A DNA stretch of 64,000 nt from Azophilus sp965221755 (GTDB taxonomy: Bacteria > Pseudomonadota > Gammaproteobacteria > Pseudomonadales > Azotimanducaceae), in contig OZ244921.1 in NCBI GenBank assembly GCA_965221755.1, forward strand, positions 1,550,001 through 1,614,000, read 5' to 3'. This document shows, piece by piece, positions 17,933-27,308 of this stretch; within the stretch, counting starts at the first letter, position 1, and the number at the start of each line of letters is the position of its first letter. Position numbers and translations under genes: made by a program. The notes under the pieces are model-generated. The model saw only the letters and a program-made list of their open reading frames with translations. It was not told where the DNA came from and ran no database searches.

Positions 17933-20908
17933 ATGATAAGTCGCGGTTCAGAATGGCACCGATGGGAGCCACACATTCATGCGCCCGGCACCATCCTCAA
18001 CAACCAGTTTAGCGGTGCCGATCCTTGGGGTGCCTACCTTGCCAAGCTCGAAAACGCGACGCCCAACATCGAGGCGATCGCCGTCACCGACTACTACGTC
18101 ACGGATACCTACGAAGCATTTCTCGAACACAGAGAGGTTGGTCGATTGCCCGGGGTGAAGCTGCTCTTCCCGAATATCGAACTGCGCCTTGATGTGGCAG
18201 CGAAGTCGGGCTTTGTAAACATCCACCTCCTAGTCAGCCCTGAAGACCCAAACCACTTGTCCGAAGTGAAGCGAATTCTGAAGCGTCTGCAATTTAGTGC
18301 CTTCAGCGACCGCTTCGACTGCACGAGGGATGAACTGATCAAGCTCGGCAAACGCGCCAAACCGGCAATTACCGATGATCATGCGGCGCTCAAACATGGC
18401 GCAACGCAGTTCAAGGTAAATTTCAACCAACTGCGCAAGGTTATTGGCGAAAGCGATTGGGCTAAGAAAAACATTCTGATCGCGGTTGCAGGCGGCTCGG
18501 GAGACGGCACGTCAGGGATCCGGCAGGCGTCCGACGCCACCATCCGCCAAGAGATTGAGAAGTTCGCGCACATCATCTTCTCAAGCAGTCCAGCGCAGCG
18601 CGAGTTTTGGATTGGTCATCGGGACGCGACAATCGAGGAACTGTGCGCAAGATACGATGGTTGCAAGCCTTGCCTCCATGGGAGCGACGCCCATGACCAA
18701 CAATCCGTAGGTCAGCCAGCCGATAATCGCTTCTCGTGGATCAAGGGCGACTTGGTGTTCGATGCCCTCCGTCAGGCTTGCATCGACCCGGAGGGCCGCG
18801 CGTTCGTGGGCGAGCAGCCGCCGCCCTCGGCCATGCCGTCGCAGGTCATTTCTCACGTAAGGATAGACAACGCGGATTGGGCCACCGCCCCTGATATCGC
18901 GCTCAACCCCGGCCTCGTCATCATTATCGGCGCGCGGGGATCGGGCAAGACGGCCTTGGCCGACGTAATCGCGGCAGGCTGTGATGCGATCACGTCCGCG
19001 GCTTGGAATGCTGACGAGGGCGTAAGTCCCTCGTTCCTCGCGCGCGCACGTCCTTTGATTGGCGATGCGACGACGACGCTCAGCTGGGGTGGCGGTGAAA
19101 GGGTTGCGCGCGCGCTCGATGGCAGCGACGCTGACGGCCATATGTCGTTTCCGCGTGCCCGGTATCTTTCCCAGCAGTTCGTTGAAGAGCTTTGTTCGGC
19201 GAAAGGCGTCTCCGATGGGCTGGTGGACGAGATTGAGCGCGTAATCTTCGAGTCGCATTCGGAGGATGATCGCGAGGGGGCGATCGATTTCGCCGAACTG
19301 CGCGACCAGCAGACTGCGCGGTTCCGACAGGCCCGCGACCGGGAGGCTGAGGCGATCTCCAACATCTCCGAACGAATCGCCTCCGAGTTGGAGAAAGAGA
19401 GTTTCCTCGCCACGCTGACCAAACAGGTTGGGCAAAAGAGGAAGATGATTGCGGACTACACGGCCGACCGCACGAAGCTAGTCGTCAAGGGAACCAAGGC
19501 GCAGGTGGCCCGACACTCCCAGCTCAGCCAAGCGGCACAGGTTCTCCAGAACAAGATTCAGAGGTTCGGAAACCAGCGCCGCGCCTTCGTTGCCTTGCAG
19601 GACGAGGTTCAGAGCATGCGCGCCACCGGCGCACCGGAAATGCTTCGCCAAGCCCAAGAGCGGCACGCCGATAGTGGTCTGGACGCCAAGCAGTGGGACG
19701 AGTTTCTGCTGATCTACAAGGGCGATGTCGACAAGAGTCTGGCGGGTTATATTGAATGGGCCGATGGAGAGGTCCGCAGACTCAATGGCGCTGGGCCGCC
19801 GCCGGGTGATCCGAACGTTGCGCTGATCCCTGGGAATGCCGACCTCTCCACGATCCCGCTCGCACTAATCACAGCCGAAATAACTCGTCTTGAAGCGCTG
19901 ATCAGCGCGGATAGGCAAGTTCGCGATCAGTATGTGGCGCTGACCGAACGTATCGCACGGGAAAATTCCGCGCTGCAGACCCTCCAAAAACGGCTAACCG
20001 ACGCACAAGGCGCTGCCGCGCGCCGGAAGGAACTCCAGAGGGAGCGCAATGACGCCTACGGCAGAGTTTTCGAGGCGATTATCAATGAACAGAATACGCT
20101 GGCTGAACTCTACAAGCCGCTGATAGCTCGCCTTGCTGCGTCTTCAGGCACGCTTAACAAACTGAGCTTCTCGGTTCGCAGGATTACCAATGTTCATGCT
20201 TGGGGGTCGGTCGCGGAGGAAGAGCTCTTGGACCTGCGCAAGACCGGGCCGTTCCAAGGTCGCGGAGCACTGATTGGGATCGCGACCAAGACGCTCAAGC
20301 AGGCATGGGAAACGGGCTCGGCGGTCGAAGTTCAGGCTGCCATGACCACTTTCATAACAGACTACCTGAACGACCTGCTGTCGCATGCGCCTTATGCGCC
20401 CACGCAGCAAGCCGAGTACCGGAACTGGTCGAAGCAGTTTGCGCACTGGCTTTTCGGCACCACCCACATCACCGTGCGGTACGAGATCGCGTATGACGGC
20501 GTTGACATTGGGATGCTTTCGCCGGGGACGCGCGGTATTGTGCTGTTGCTGCTCTATCTTGCGCTCGACGATTCAGATGATCGACCGCTGATCATCGACC
20601 AACCAGAAGAGAACCTTGATCCGAAATCTGTCTTCGATGAGCTTGTAGCGCTCTTCATCGCGGCCAAGGCGAAGCGTCAGGTGATCATGGTGACGCACAA
20701 TGCGAATCTTGTCGTCAACACGGACGCGGACCAGATCATCGTGGCCGAAGCGGGCCCGCATCCGTCGGGTGGCCTTCCGCCGATCAGCTACATGGCAGGT
20801 GGAGTGGAGAATGCGGCAATTCGCTCGGCGGTCTGCGATATCCTTGAAGGTGGCGAGGCCGCCTTCCGCGAGCGCGCTCGCCGGCTCCGTGTCCGTCTCG
20901 AACGGTGA
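17933..20908 (+). CDS. TrlF-like PHP-domain/SMC-type ATPase
   Basis: A 991-residue protein of the TrlF kind. It has an N-terminal PHP phosphoesterase-like domain (WHRWEPHIHAPG near 8-19, EAIAVTDYY near 50, later LHGSDAHDQ near 252). It also has an ABC/SMC ATPase split by a long coiled coil: Walker A IIIGARGSGKTALAD near 330, coiled coil about 455-720, and Walker B PLIIDQPEENLD with the H-loop VMVTHNANL near 883-930. Histidine and aspartate metal ligands of PHP are visible, so nuclease activity is plausible. TrlF-type proteins are found in defence islands. The ATG at 17933 was preferred over one 54 bases upstream because conservation starts at SRGSEWHRW. The upstream 17684-17932 is non-coding and more AT-rich; no sure promoter was assigned. 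Confidence 0.82.
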   Translation: MISRGSEWHRWEPHIHAPGTILNNQFSGADPWGAYLAKLENATPNIEAIAVTDYYVTDTYEAFLEHREVGRLPGVKLLFPNIELRLDVAAKSGFVNIHLLVSPEDPNHLSEVKRILKRLQFSAFSDRFDCTRDELIKLGKRAKPAITDDHAALKHGATQFKVNFNQLRKVIGESDWAKKNILIAVAGGSGDGTSGIRQASDATIRQEIEKFAHIIFSSSPAQREFWIGHRDATIEELCARYDGCKPCLHGSDAHDQQSVGQPADNRFSWIKGDLVFDALRQACIDPEGRAFVGEQPPPSAMPSQVISHVRIDNADWATAPDIALNPGLVIIIGARGSGKTALADVIAAGCDAITSAAWNADEGVSPSFLARARPLIGDATTTLSWGGGERVARALDGSDADGHMSFPRARYLSQQFVEELCSAKGVSDGLVDEIERVIFESHSEDDREGAIDFAELRDQQTARFRQARDREAEAISNISERIASELEKESFLATLTKQVGQKRKMIADYTADRTKLVVKGTKAQVARHSQLSQAAQVLQNKIQRFGNQRRAFVALQDEVQSMRATGAPEMLRQAQERHADSGLDAKQWDEFLLIYKGDVDKSLAGYIEWADGEVRRLNGAGPPPGDPNVALIPGNADLSTIPLALITAEITRLEALISADRQVRDQYVALTERIARENSALQTLQKRLTDAQGAAARRKELQRERNDAYGRVFEAIINEQNTLAELYKPLIARLAASSGTLNKLSFSVRRITNVHAWGSVAEEELLDLRKTGPFQGRGALIGIATKTLKQAWETGSAVEVQAAMTTFITDYLNDLLSHAPYAPTQQAEYRNWSKQFAHWLFGTTHITVRYEIAYDGVDIGMLSPGTRGIVLLLLYLALDDSDDRPLIIDQPEENLDPKSVFDELVALFIAAKAKRQVIMVTHNANLVVNTDADQIIVAEAGPHPSGGLPPISYMAGGVENAAIRSAVCDILEGGEAAFRERARRLRVRLER

Positions 20909-21092
20909 GGACAGACGGGACGAAGAGCGTGACCCCCTGCGAGGGCCACTTTGCCTCCGCCCTTAGCTGCTTGGCCAATATGACCGAGGCGATGATTCGC
21001 CACTACTGCGACCGGGCGGGGGCGCGCATCGCGGAAACGGGCACTGGAACCAAAGCCGGACAGTCCGGAGCAGTTACCACGCGGAAACGACC

Positions 21093-22646
21093 ATGAGCGC
21101 AAACAACAACCACCTCGAAAACCGTCTCTGGGCCGCTGCCGACGAGCTGCGGGCCAACTCCAAGCTGAAGGCATCGGAATACTCCATCCCGGTGCTGGGG
21201 ATGATCTTCCTGCGTTATGCGGACGTGAAATTCACCGAGGCCGAAAAGCGGATCGGCGAGCAGGGCAGCGGTCGCCGCCGCCGCACGGGTGGCAAGGAGC
21301 GATATCAGGCCATGGGTGTGCTCTATCTGCCCGAGGCGGCGCGATTCGGCAACCTGCTCAAGCTGCCCGAGGGGGAGAACATCGGCCAGGCGATCAACGG
21401 CGCCATGCGGGCCATCGAGCAAGAGAATTCCGACCTCAAGGACGTGCTGCCCAAGACCTACAACCGGCTGGAGAACGCCACCTTGGTGGAGCTGCTCAAG
21501 CTGATGGGCTCCATCCCCATGGACATCGAGGGTGACGCCTTCGGCAGGATCTACGAGTACTTCCTCGGCAAGTTCGCCATGACCGAGGGGCAGAAGGGCG
21601 GCGAGTTCTACACTCCCACCAGCATCGTCAAGCTGATCGTCGAGATCATCGAACCCTTCCACGGGCGCATCTTCGACCCGGCCTGCGGTTCCGGCGGCAT
21701 GTTCGTGCAATCCGCCCGCTTCGTGCGGGAGCACAGGAACAATGCCGCCGCCGAGATCAGCGTTTACGGCCAGGAGCGCGTGGCCGAAACGGTGCGCCTG
21801 GGCAAGATGAACCTCGCGGTGCATGGCCTCGCCGGGGACATCCGCCAGGGCAACACCTACTACGAAGACCTGCACAACTGCCCCGGCAAGTTCGATTTCG
21901 TGATGGCCAACCCGCCCTTCAACGTGGACCGGGTGGACAAGGAGCGCCTCAAGGACGACCGCCGCTTCCCCTTCGGCATGCCCCGGGTGGACAACGCCAA
22001 CTACCTGTGGATTCAGAATTTCCACAGCGCCCTGGGCGCCAACGGCCGGGCCGGATTCGTCATGGCCAACTCGGCCTCCGACGCCCGCGCCTCGGAGCTG
22101 GAGATCCGCAAGCGACTCATCGAGGCCAAGGCGGTCGATGTGATGGTGGCCGTCGGCTCCAACTTTTTCTACACCGTCACCCTGCCCTGCACCCTCTGGT
22201 TTCTGGACCGGGGCAAGCGCGGCACCGGGCGCGAGGATGCCGTGCTGTTCATCGACGCCCGCCACATCCACCGCCAGCTCGACCGCGCCCACCGCGACTT
22301 CGAGCCGCGACAGATCGAGTTTCTCGCCAACATCGTGCGGCTCTACCGGGACGAAGAGCCGGAGAACCGGCACGACAGCGCCGGGATGCTGGCCGAGAGA
22401 TTCCCGGGCGGCGGTTACCGGGACGTCCCCGGCCTGTGCAAGATGGCGAGCATCGAGGAGATCGAGTCACAGGGCTGGAGCCTCAACCCCGGCCGCTATG
22501 TGGGCGTGGCGGCGCGGGAGGAGGATGAGTTCGATTTCTTCGAGCGGCTGGAGGAATTGAATGGGGAGTTGGAGGTGCTGAACGGCGAGGCACGGGAGCT
22601 GGAAGATGCTATTTCTCAGAACGCAATAAAGATACTGGGAACTTGA
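21093..22646 (+). CDS. hsdM: Type I restriction-modification methyltransferase subunit
   Basis: N6-adenine methyltransferase subunit that with HsdS protects host DNA. It has 517 residues: the N-terminal helical domain (LRANSKLKASEYSIPVLGMI), the S-adenosylmethionine motif FDPACGSGGMFV near 195 and the catalytic NPPFNV near 272. All are in standard order and the length is normal. The stop overlaps the TTG start of hsdS (TTGA). The 180 bp between the TrlF gene and this start holds no convincing gene. Confidence 0.95.
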   Translation: MSANNNHLENRLWAAADELRANSKLKASEYSIPVLGMIFLRYADVKFTEAEKRIGEQGSGRRRRTGGKERYQAMGVLYLPEAARFGNLLKLPEGENIGQAINGAMRAIEQENSDLKDVLPKTYNRLENATLVELLKLMGSIPMDIEGDAFGRIYEYFLGKFAMTEGQKGGEFYTPTSIVKLIVEIIEPFHGRIFDPACGSGGMFVQSARFVREHRNNAAAEISVYGQERVAETVRLGKMNLAVHGLAGDIRQGNTYYEDLHNCPGKFDFVMANPPFNVDRVDKERLKDDRRFPFGMPRVDNANYLWIQNFHSALGANGRAGFVMANSASDARASELEIRKRLIEAKAVDVMVAVGSNFFYTVTLPCTLWFLDRGKRGTGREDAVLFIDARHIHRQLDRAHRDFEPRQIEFLANIVRLYRDEEPENRHDSAGMLAERFPGGGYRDVPGLCKMASIEEIESQGWSLNPGRYVGVAAREEDEFDFFERLEELNGELEVLNGEARELEDAISQNAIKILGT

Positions 22647-23875
22647 AAGTGGTTGAGAGTAATTTTGAATTGCTTGGCGATCTTGCCAAAATGGTAACCG
22701 ACAAGATCAGTTCGAGTGAGTTGACGCTTGAGACATACATTTCGACGGAGAATATGGTTCCCAATAAGGGAGGTGTCCAGCGCGCATCCAAGTTGCCAAC
22801 AACGGCGAAAGTAAACGCTTTCATGCCTGGTGATGTTCTATTTTCAAACATCAGGACGTATTTCAAAAAAGTTTGGTTAGCGAATTGCCATGGCGGCGCC
22901 TCAGCGGATGTAATCATCTTCAGGCCATTAGACAAGCAAAAGATCGACAATCATTACCTCTTCTATGTGCTGTCCGATGACGCATTTATTGCATCAACTG
23001 TTACCGCTTCAAAGGGCACTAAGATGCCACGTGGCGATAAGCATGCAATGAGTCATTACAAAGTACGACTCCCGACGACTCTCATTCAGAAAAAAATCGC
23101 CGCTACCCTTTCGGCCTATGACGACCTGATCGAGAAAAACCTCCGGCGCATCAAGATACTGGAGGAGATGGCCCAGAACCTCTACCGCGAGTGGTTCGTC
23201 AAGTTCCGCTTCCCCGGCTATAAACAGGTGCGCATGGTCGATTCTCCGCTAGGGGAGATTCCAGAGGGATGGGAGGTGATGCCAATTAGTAAGGCCGTAT
23301 ATCTAAATCCCAAACTAAATATCGAGAAGGAAAAGGCAAAGATCTTTGTTCCAATGAGTGGTCTTTCCAAAAGCTCAATGGTTATTACGGAATATGATTA
23401 TCGGAAAGGAAGTAATGGGGCAAAATTCCAGAACGGGGATACGCTTTTTGCACGGATAACCCCTAGCACTGAACATGGAAAGACTGGCTTTGTTCAGTGT
23501 CTAACTTCAAATGATGAGGTAGCATTCGGTTCTACCGAATATATCGTAATGAGATCCATGTATCTCAATCCATACGTCGTCTATTTTCTGGCTCGCGAGC
23601 TAGACTTGAGAGAACACGCTATTAGAAGTATGACGGGAGCTTCTGGTCGGCAAAGGGTCCAGGTTGAATGTTTCGATAATTTTTTTATTGCAACGTCTAC
23701 TCAAGATATATTGGAAAAATTCGAGAAAACCGTTGCTCCAAATTTTCGTCTGATTCAGAATCTTTGGGTAAAGAACCAAGCTCTCCGCCAAACCCGCGAC
23801 CTCCTCCTCCCCAAACTCATCTCCGGCGAGTTGGACGTCTCGAAACTCGATATCGACATCCGGGAGGCGGCATGA
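22643..23875 (+). CDS. hsdS: Type I restriction-modification specificity subunit
   Basis: A 410-residue HsdS with two variable target-recognition domains (about 10-145 and 215-350). Each is followed by a conserved helical spacer (IQKKIAATLSAYDDLIEKN near 150, and KNQALRQTRDLLLPKLISG near 370). The two recognition domains are visibly more AT-rich than their GC-rich surroundings, the usual sign of exchange by recombination. It overlaps hsdM (TTGA) and the following metallopeptidase gene (ATGA). Confidence 0.92.
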   Translation: MKVVESNFELLGDLAKMVTDKISSSELTLETYISTENMVPNKGGVQRASKLPTTAKVNAFMPGDVLFSNIRTYFKKVWLANCHGGASADVIIFRPLDKQKIDNHYLFYVLSDDAFIASTVTASKGTKMPRGDKHAMSHYKVRLPTTLIQKKIAATLSAYDDLIEKNLRRIKILEEMAQNLYREWFVKFRFPGYKQVRMVDSPLGEIPEGWEVMPISKAVYLNPKLNIEKEKAKIFVPMSGLSKSSMVITEYDYRKGSNGAKFQNGDTLFARITPSTEHGKTGFVQCLTSNDEVAFGSTEYIVMRSMYLNPYVVYFLARELDLREHAIRSMTGASGRQRVQVECFDNFFIATSTQDILEKFEKTVAPNFRLIQNLWVKNQALRQTRDLLLPKLISGELDVSKLDIDIREAA

Positions 23876-25026
23876 GCACCCGGGTTCCAGTCAATCCCGA
23901 TCTGCTCCACTGGGCTTTGGAACGCGCCGGTGTGAGCGCTGATGCGCTTGCGGAAAAGTTCCCGAAACTGAACGACTGGCTGGGGGGCGAGCTGGCGCCT
24001 ACTTGCAAACAACTGGAAGCCTTTGCCAAGGCGACCCATACCGCCATTGGTCTGCTGTTTCTGCCGCAACCTCCAGAAGAGCCATTGCCGATACCAGATT
24101 TTCGCACGCTGCCCGAGACGCGGCTGTCCCGCCCGAGCGCCGAGCTTCTGGATACGATCTACCTCTGTCAGCAGCGCCAGGCCTGGTACCGGGACCATCA
24201 GCGCTTGCAAGGCGAGGCGGCGGTTGCTTTTGTCCGTTCCGCCTCGGTGGCGGATCAGGTGCCCGGGGCGGCGGCCGGAATCGCTCAGGCCATTGGTTTC
24301 GATCTTGCCGAGCGACAACGGTTGCTGAACTGGTCCGAAGCGCTGCGCCGCTTCATCTCCCGGGTCGAACAGGCCGGGATATTGGTCATGGTCAGCGGCG
24401 TGGTGGGCAGCAACACCCATCGCCCCTTGAATGTGGAGGAGTTTCGCGGTTTTGCCCTGGCTGATCCCCTTGCGCCGCTGATCTTCATCAACGGCAGGGA
24501 TTCCAAGGCGGCGCAGATGTTCACCCTGGCTCATGAGCTGGCCCATCTGTGGCTGGGAGAGAGCGGCGTCTCCGATGTCCAGGCCGCGACCCAGCCGGAT
24601 CAGCAAGTCGAGCGCTGGTGCAACGCCGTGGCGGCGGAATTGCTGGTTCCGCTCGAACAACTGCGCCCGGTCTATGATCGAGAAAATGAGCTGCATGAAG
24701 AAATGCGGCGCCTCGCCCGCCGATTCAAGGTCAGCACGCTGGTCATCGTCCGCCGCTTGTTCGATCTGGGGGTGTTCGACCAAGAGACGCTGATGAAGAC
24801 CTATCGCGCGGAGCTTGAGCGCGTCAAGGCGCTGTCCGCCAGGGAGGGCGGTGGCGGTGATTTCTACAACACGCTGTCCGCCAGAACCGGAAAGCGGTTT
24901 GTGAAAGCGCTTGTGGCCAGCACGCTGGAGGGGCAAACCCAGTTTACCGATGCGTTCAGGATGCTGGGCATCAAGAAAACCGCGACCTTCTATGAGGAGG
25001 CCCGGCGTCTGGGATTGAACGGATGA
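23872..25026 (+). CDS. ImmA/IrrE-family metallopeptidase with N-terminal HTH
   Basis: A 384-residue protein. The N terminus is a helix-turn-helix-like domain (LLHWALERAGVSADALAEKF, WLGGELAPTCKQLEAF), followed by the zinc peptidase domain with MFTLAHELAHLWLGE (HExxH near 219). ImmA/IrrE peptidases of this type (COG2856) are commonly encoded before a PIN-like DUF4411 toxin, exactly as here with a four-base overlap, so it is the likely antitoxin/regulator. The start ATG at 23872 overlaps the hsdS stop; a longer frame inside hsdS is rejected. Confidence 0.85.
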   Translation: MSTRVPVNPDLLHWALERAGVSADALAEKFPKLNDWLGGELAPTCKQLEAFAKATHTAIGLLFLPQPPEEPLPIPDFRTLPETRLSRPSAELLDTIYLCQQRQAWYRDHQRLQGEAAVAFVRSASVADQVPGAAAGIAQAIGFDLAERQRLLNWSEALRRFISRVEQAGILVMVSGVVGSNTHRPLNVEEFRGFALADPLAPLIFINGRDSKAAQMFTLAHELAHLWLGESGVSDVQAATQPDQQVERWCNAVAAELLVPLEQLRPVYDRENELHEEMRRLARRFKVSTLVIVRRLFDLGVFDQETLMKTYRAELERVKALSAREGGGGDFYNTLSARTGKRFVKALVASTLEGQTQFTDAFRMLGIKKTATFYEEARRLGLNG

Positions 25027-25517
25027 AATACTTGCTGGACGCCAATGTCTTCATGGCGGCGAACAATCTTCACTATGGCCTGGATTTCTGTCCCGCGTTC
25101 TGGGACTGGCTGATCGCGGGCAATGCGCAACGGAAAGTGTTCAGCATCGAGAAAGTGGGAGATGAAATCTCGGCTGGTGACGATGCCTTGACCGGGTGGG
25201 CTGCAGGATCCGGCAAACATCTGTTTCTCAAACCGGATCCGGAAGCCCTGAAAGGGATGACTCAAGTCAGCCAGTGGGTCACGGAAAACGGCTACACCCC
25301 CGCGGCCGTGAACAACTTCTTGCAGGTGGCGGACTACTGGCTGGTATCCCACGCGCTGGCGCACGGTTTAGTGGTGGTCACACACGAGAAACCCGCGGAT
25401 ACGCCCAACAAGGTGAAAATCCCCAATGTTTGTGTCGGGCTGGGCGTCAAGGTGATGACGCCGTTCGAAATGCTGCGCCATGAGCGGGCGCGTTTTGTCT
25501 TGGGGACCGAGGCGTGA
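25023..25517 (+). CDS. DUF4411 PIN-like ribonuclease toxin
   Basis: A 164-residue PIN-fold protein: MKYLLDANVFMAAN carries the first catalytic aspartate (D6), SIEKVGDEI supplies the acidic second strand, and ADYWLVSHAL then VVTHEKP match the third acidic cluster of DUF4411. It overlaps the upstream ImmA/IrrE gene by four bases, forming a toxin-antitoxin pair inside the type I restriction operon. RNase activity is inferred from the fold. Confidence 0.82.
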   Translation: MKYLLDANVFMAANNLHYGLDFCPAFWDWLIAGNAQRKVFSIEKVGDEISAGDDALTGWAAGSGKHLFLKPDPEALKGMTQVSQWVTENGYTPAAVNNFLQVADYWLVSHALAHGLVVVTHEKPADTPNKVKIPNVCVGLGVKVMTPFEMLRHERARFVLGTEA

Positions 25518-25596
25518 ATGACCGCTCGAAAGCAAAAAGCCAACGCGGAACGATGACCCAACCCCTTATCAGGGAAGCAGCATAGGCCTGCGATCC

Positions 25597-26232
25597 ATGG
25601 CACCAAACCCCGCGCCCATCTATCACATCACCCCCATCGAGAATCTGCGCAGAATTCTTGAAGCCGGTGAGTTGCGGGCGAAGGGGGCACTGGATCGGGA
25701 GGATACGGGTTATGCCAATATCGCCCACCGGACCATTCAGGATCGCCGCGCCCACACGCCGGTTCCCTGTGGGCCGGGCGGTTGGCTGCATGACTATGTG
25801 CCGTTCTATTTTGGGCCACGTTCGCCGATGCTGTATACAATCTCCCGGGGAAATGTGGAGGGGTTCGCCGGCGGGCAGCAGCCCATCGTCCATTTGGTGT
25901 CAACAGTGCAATCTGTCCAGGCGGCTGGACTGGAATACGTGTTCACCGATGGCCACGGGATCATGGCTTTCACGGAATTCTACGATGATCCGGCCCAACT
26001 GGACGAAGTGGACTGGCCGCTGATGAATTCCCTTTACTGGTTTGATACCAATGATGATCTGGATCGCAAACGCCGCCGCCAGGCGGAGTTCCTGATTCAT
26101 CGACGATTTCCCGTCCGCTTGATCCATCGGATCGGCGTGATCGATCAACACAGGAAAACAGAAACTGAAGCACTGCTTGCGGAGTTCGGCCCAGCCATTA
26201 CAGTGGCCGCCGAGCCTGGCTGGTATTACTGA
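25597..26232 (+). CDS. darT: DarT ssDNA ADP-ribosyltransferase toxin
   Basis: DarT transfers ADP-ribose from NAD+ to thymidine in single-stranded DNA. The 211-residue protein opens PIYHITPIENLRRILEAG, has the NAD-binding LHDYVPFYFGPRSPMLYTI segment near 68-86 and ends its core with RRRQAEFLIHRRFP, which places the catalytic glutamate (E near 163) where the family has it. darG follows after 9 bp. Intact. Confidence 0.93.
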   Translation: MAPNPAPIYHITPIENLRRILEAGELRAKGALDREDTGYANIAHRTIQDRRAHTPVPCGPGGWLHDYVPFYFGPRSPMLYTISRGNVEGFAGGQQPIVHLVSTVQSVQAAGLEYVFTDGHGIMAFTEFYDDPAQLDEVDWPLMNSLYWFDTNDDLDRKRRRQAEFLIHRRFPVRLIHRIGVIDQHRKTETEALLAEFGPAITVAAEPGWYY

Positions 26233-26241
26233 GGAGGCCCC

Positions 26242-27279
26242 ATGTTCGAACCGACGGAAGGAAACCTGCTGGAAGCCGATGCCGAAGCTCTCGTCAACAC
26301 GGTCAATTGCGTGGGTGTGATGGGCAAGGGCATCGCCTTGCAATTCAAACAGGCATTTCCGGAAAACTTCACCCATTACGCGAAGGTGTGCGAAGCGAAG
26401 CAGATGAAGCCGGGACGCATGCTGGTGTTTGAGACCGACAGCATGGTGAATCCGAAATACATCATCAACTTCCCGACCAAGCGCCATTGGAAAGGCAGGT
26501 CGAAGATGGAGGACATCGATTCCGGGCTGGCGGACCTGATTGCCCGGGTAAGGCGCCTCCAAATCCGATCCATCGCCATCCCGCCCCTGGGCGCCGGGCT
26601 TGGTGGATTGAACTGGCCCGAGGTGAAGCGGCGGATCGAGGCGGTCTTCGCGGATCTGCCGGATGTGCGGGTGCTGCTTTTCGAGCCGCGGGGCGCGCCG
26701 CCGGTCGAGCGGATGCCGGTGCGCACCAAGCGCCCGAACATGACGCCGGGCCGCGCCTTGTTGATCCGCCTGCTGGAACTGTATGGACGCCAGGGTTACC
26801 GCCACAGCCTGATGGAAGTGCAGAAACTCGCCTATTTCCTACAGGAAGCGGGCGAGCCGATGAAGTTGAAATTTCGGGCCCATCACTTCGGTCCCTATGC
26901 GGATAATCTCAACCACGCCCTGCAACACATCGAGGGGCATTTTATCCGTGGCTATGGCGACAGGTCAGCTAGGGCGGAGATTCGCTTGATACCCAATGCG
27001 ACAGAACGAGCCAGAGAGTTCCTGAAGAAGAAGCCCGGGGCGGAGGGACACTTGGAGCGGGTCAAGCAACTCATCGAAGGTTTTGAAACGCCCTATGGCA
27101 TGGAGCTGCTGTCCACAATTCATTGGGTGGTCAAGCACGAGGCGGGTATTCAGGGTGATTTGGATGCAATCCGTGAGCGTGTGGAAGCCTGGAGCGAGCG
27201 CAAGAAGGATTTGATGAAACCCCGGCATATCCAAAAGGCGCATTCGCGCCTGGCGCAACAGGGCTGGCTGTCGGCCTGA
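26242..27279 (+). CDS. darG: DarG macro-domain ADP-ribosylglycohydrolase antitoxin
   Basis: DarG removes the ADP-ribose that DarT adds and also binds the toxin. Of 345 residues, about 1-150 form the macro domain (EGNLLEADAEALVNTVNCVG, GKGIALQFK, then PPLGAGLGGLNW). The rest is the C-terminal DarT-binding domain with EVQKLAYFLQEAGEPMKLKF. A GAGG ribosome binding site lies just before the ATG. The stop codon overlaps the possible first start of the hsdR frame, tying DarTG to restriction expression. Confidence 0.92.
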   Translation: MFEPTEGNLLEADAEALVNTVNCVGVMGKGIALQFKQAFPENFTHYAKVCEAKQMKPGRMLVFETDSMVNPKYIINFPTKRHWKGRSKMEDIDSGLADLIARVRRLQIRSIAIPPLGAGLGGLNWPEVKRRIEAVFADLPDVRVLLFEPRGAPPVERMPVRTKRPNMTPGRALLIRLLELYGRQGYRHSLMEVQKLAYFLQEAGEPMKLKFRAHHFGPYADNLNHALQHIEGHFIRGYGDRSARAEIRLIPNATERAREFLKKKPGAEGHLERVKQLIEGFETPYGMELLSTIHWVVKHEAGIQGDLDAIRERVEAWSERKKDLMKPRHIQKAHSRLAQQGWLSA

Positions 27280-27308
27280 TGGCGGACCGGGGGTCGAAGG
27301 AAAGGCAG

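Noticed and set aside
20905..21096. Small open frame (63 codons) between the TrlF-like gene and hsdM
   Set aside because: No family resemblance, biased composition and no good ribosome binding site; treated as non-coding upstream region of hsdM.
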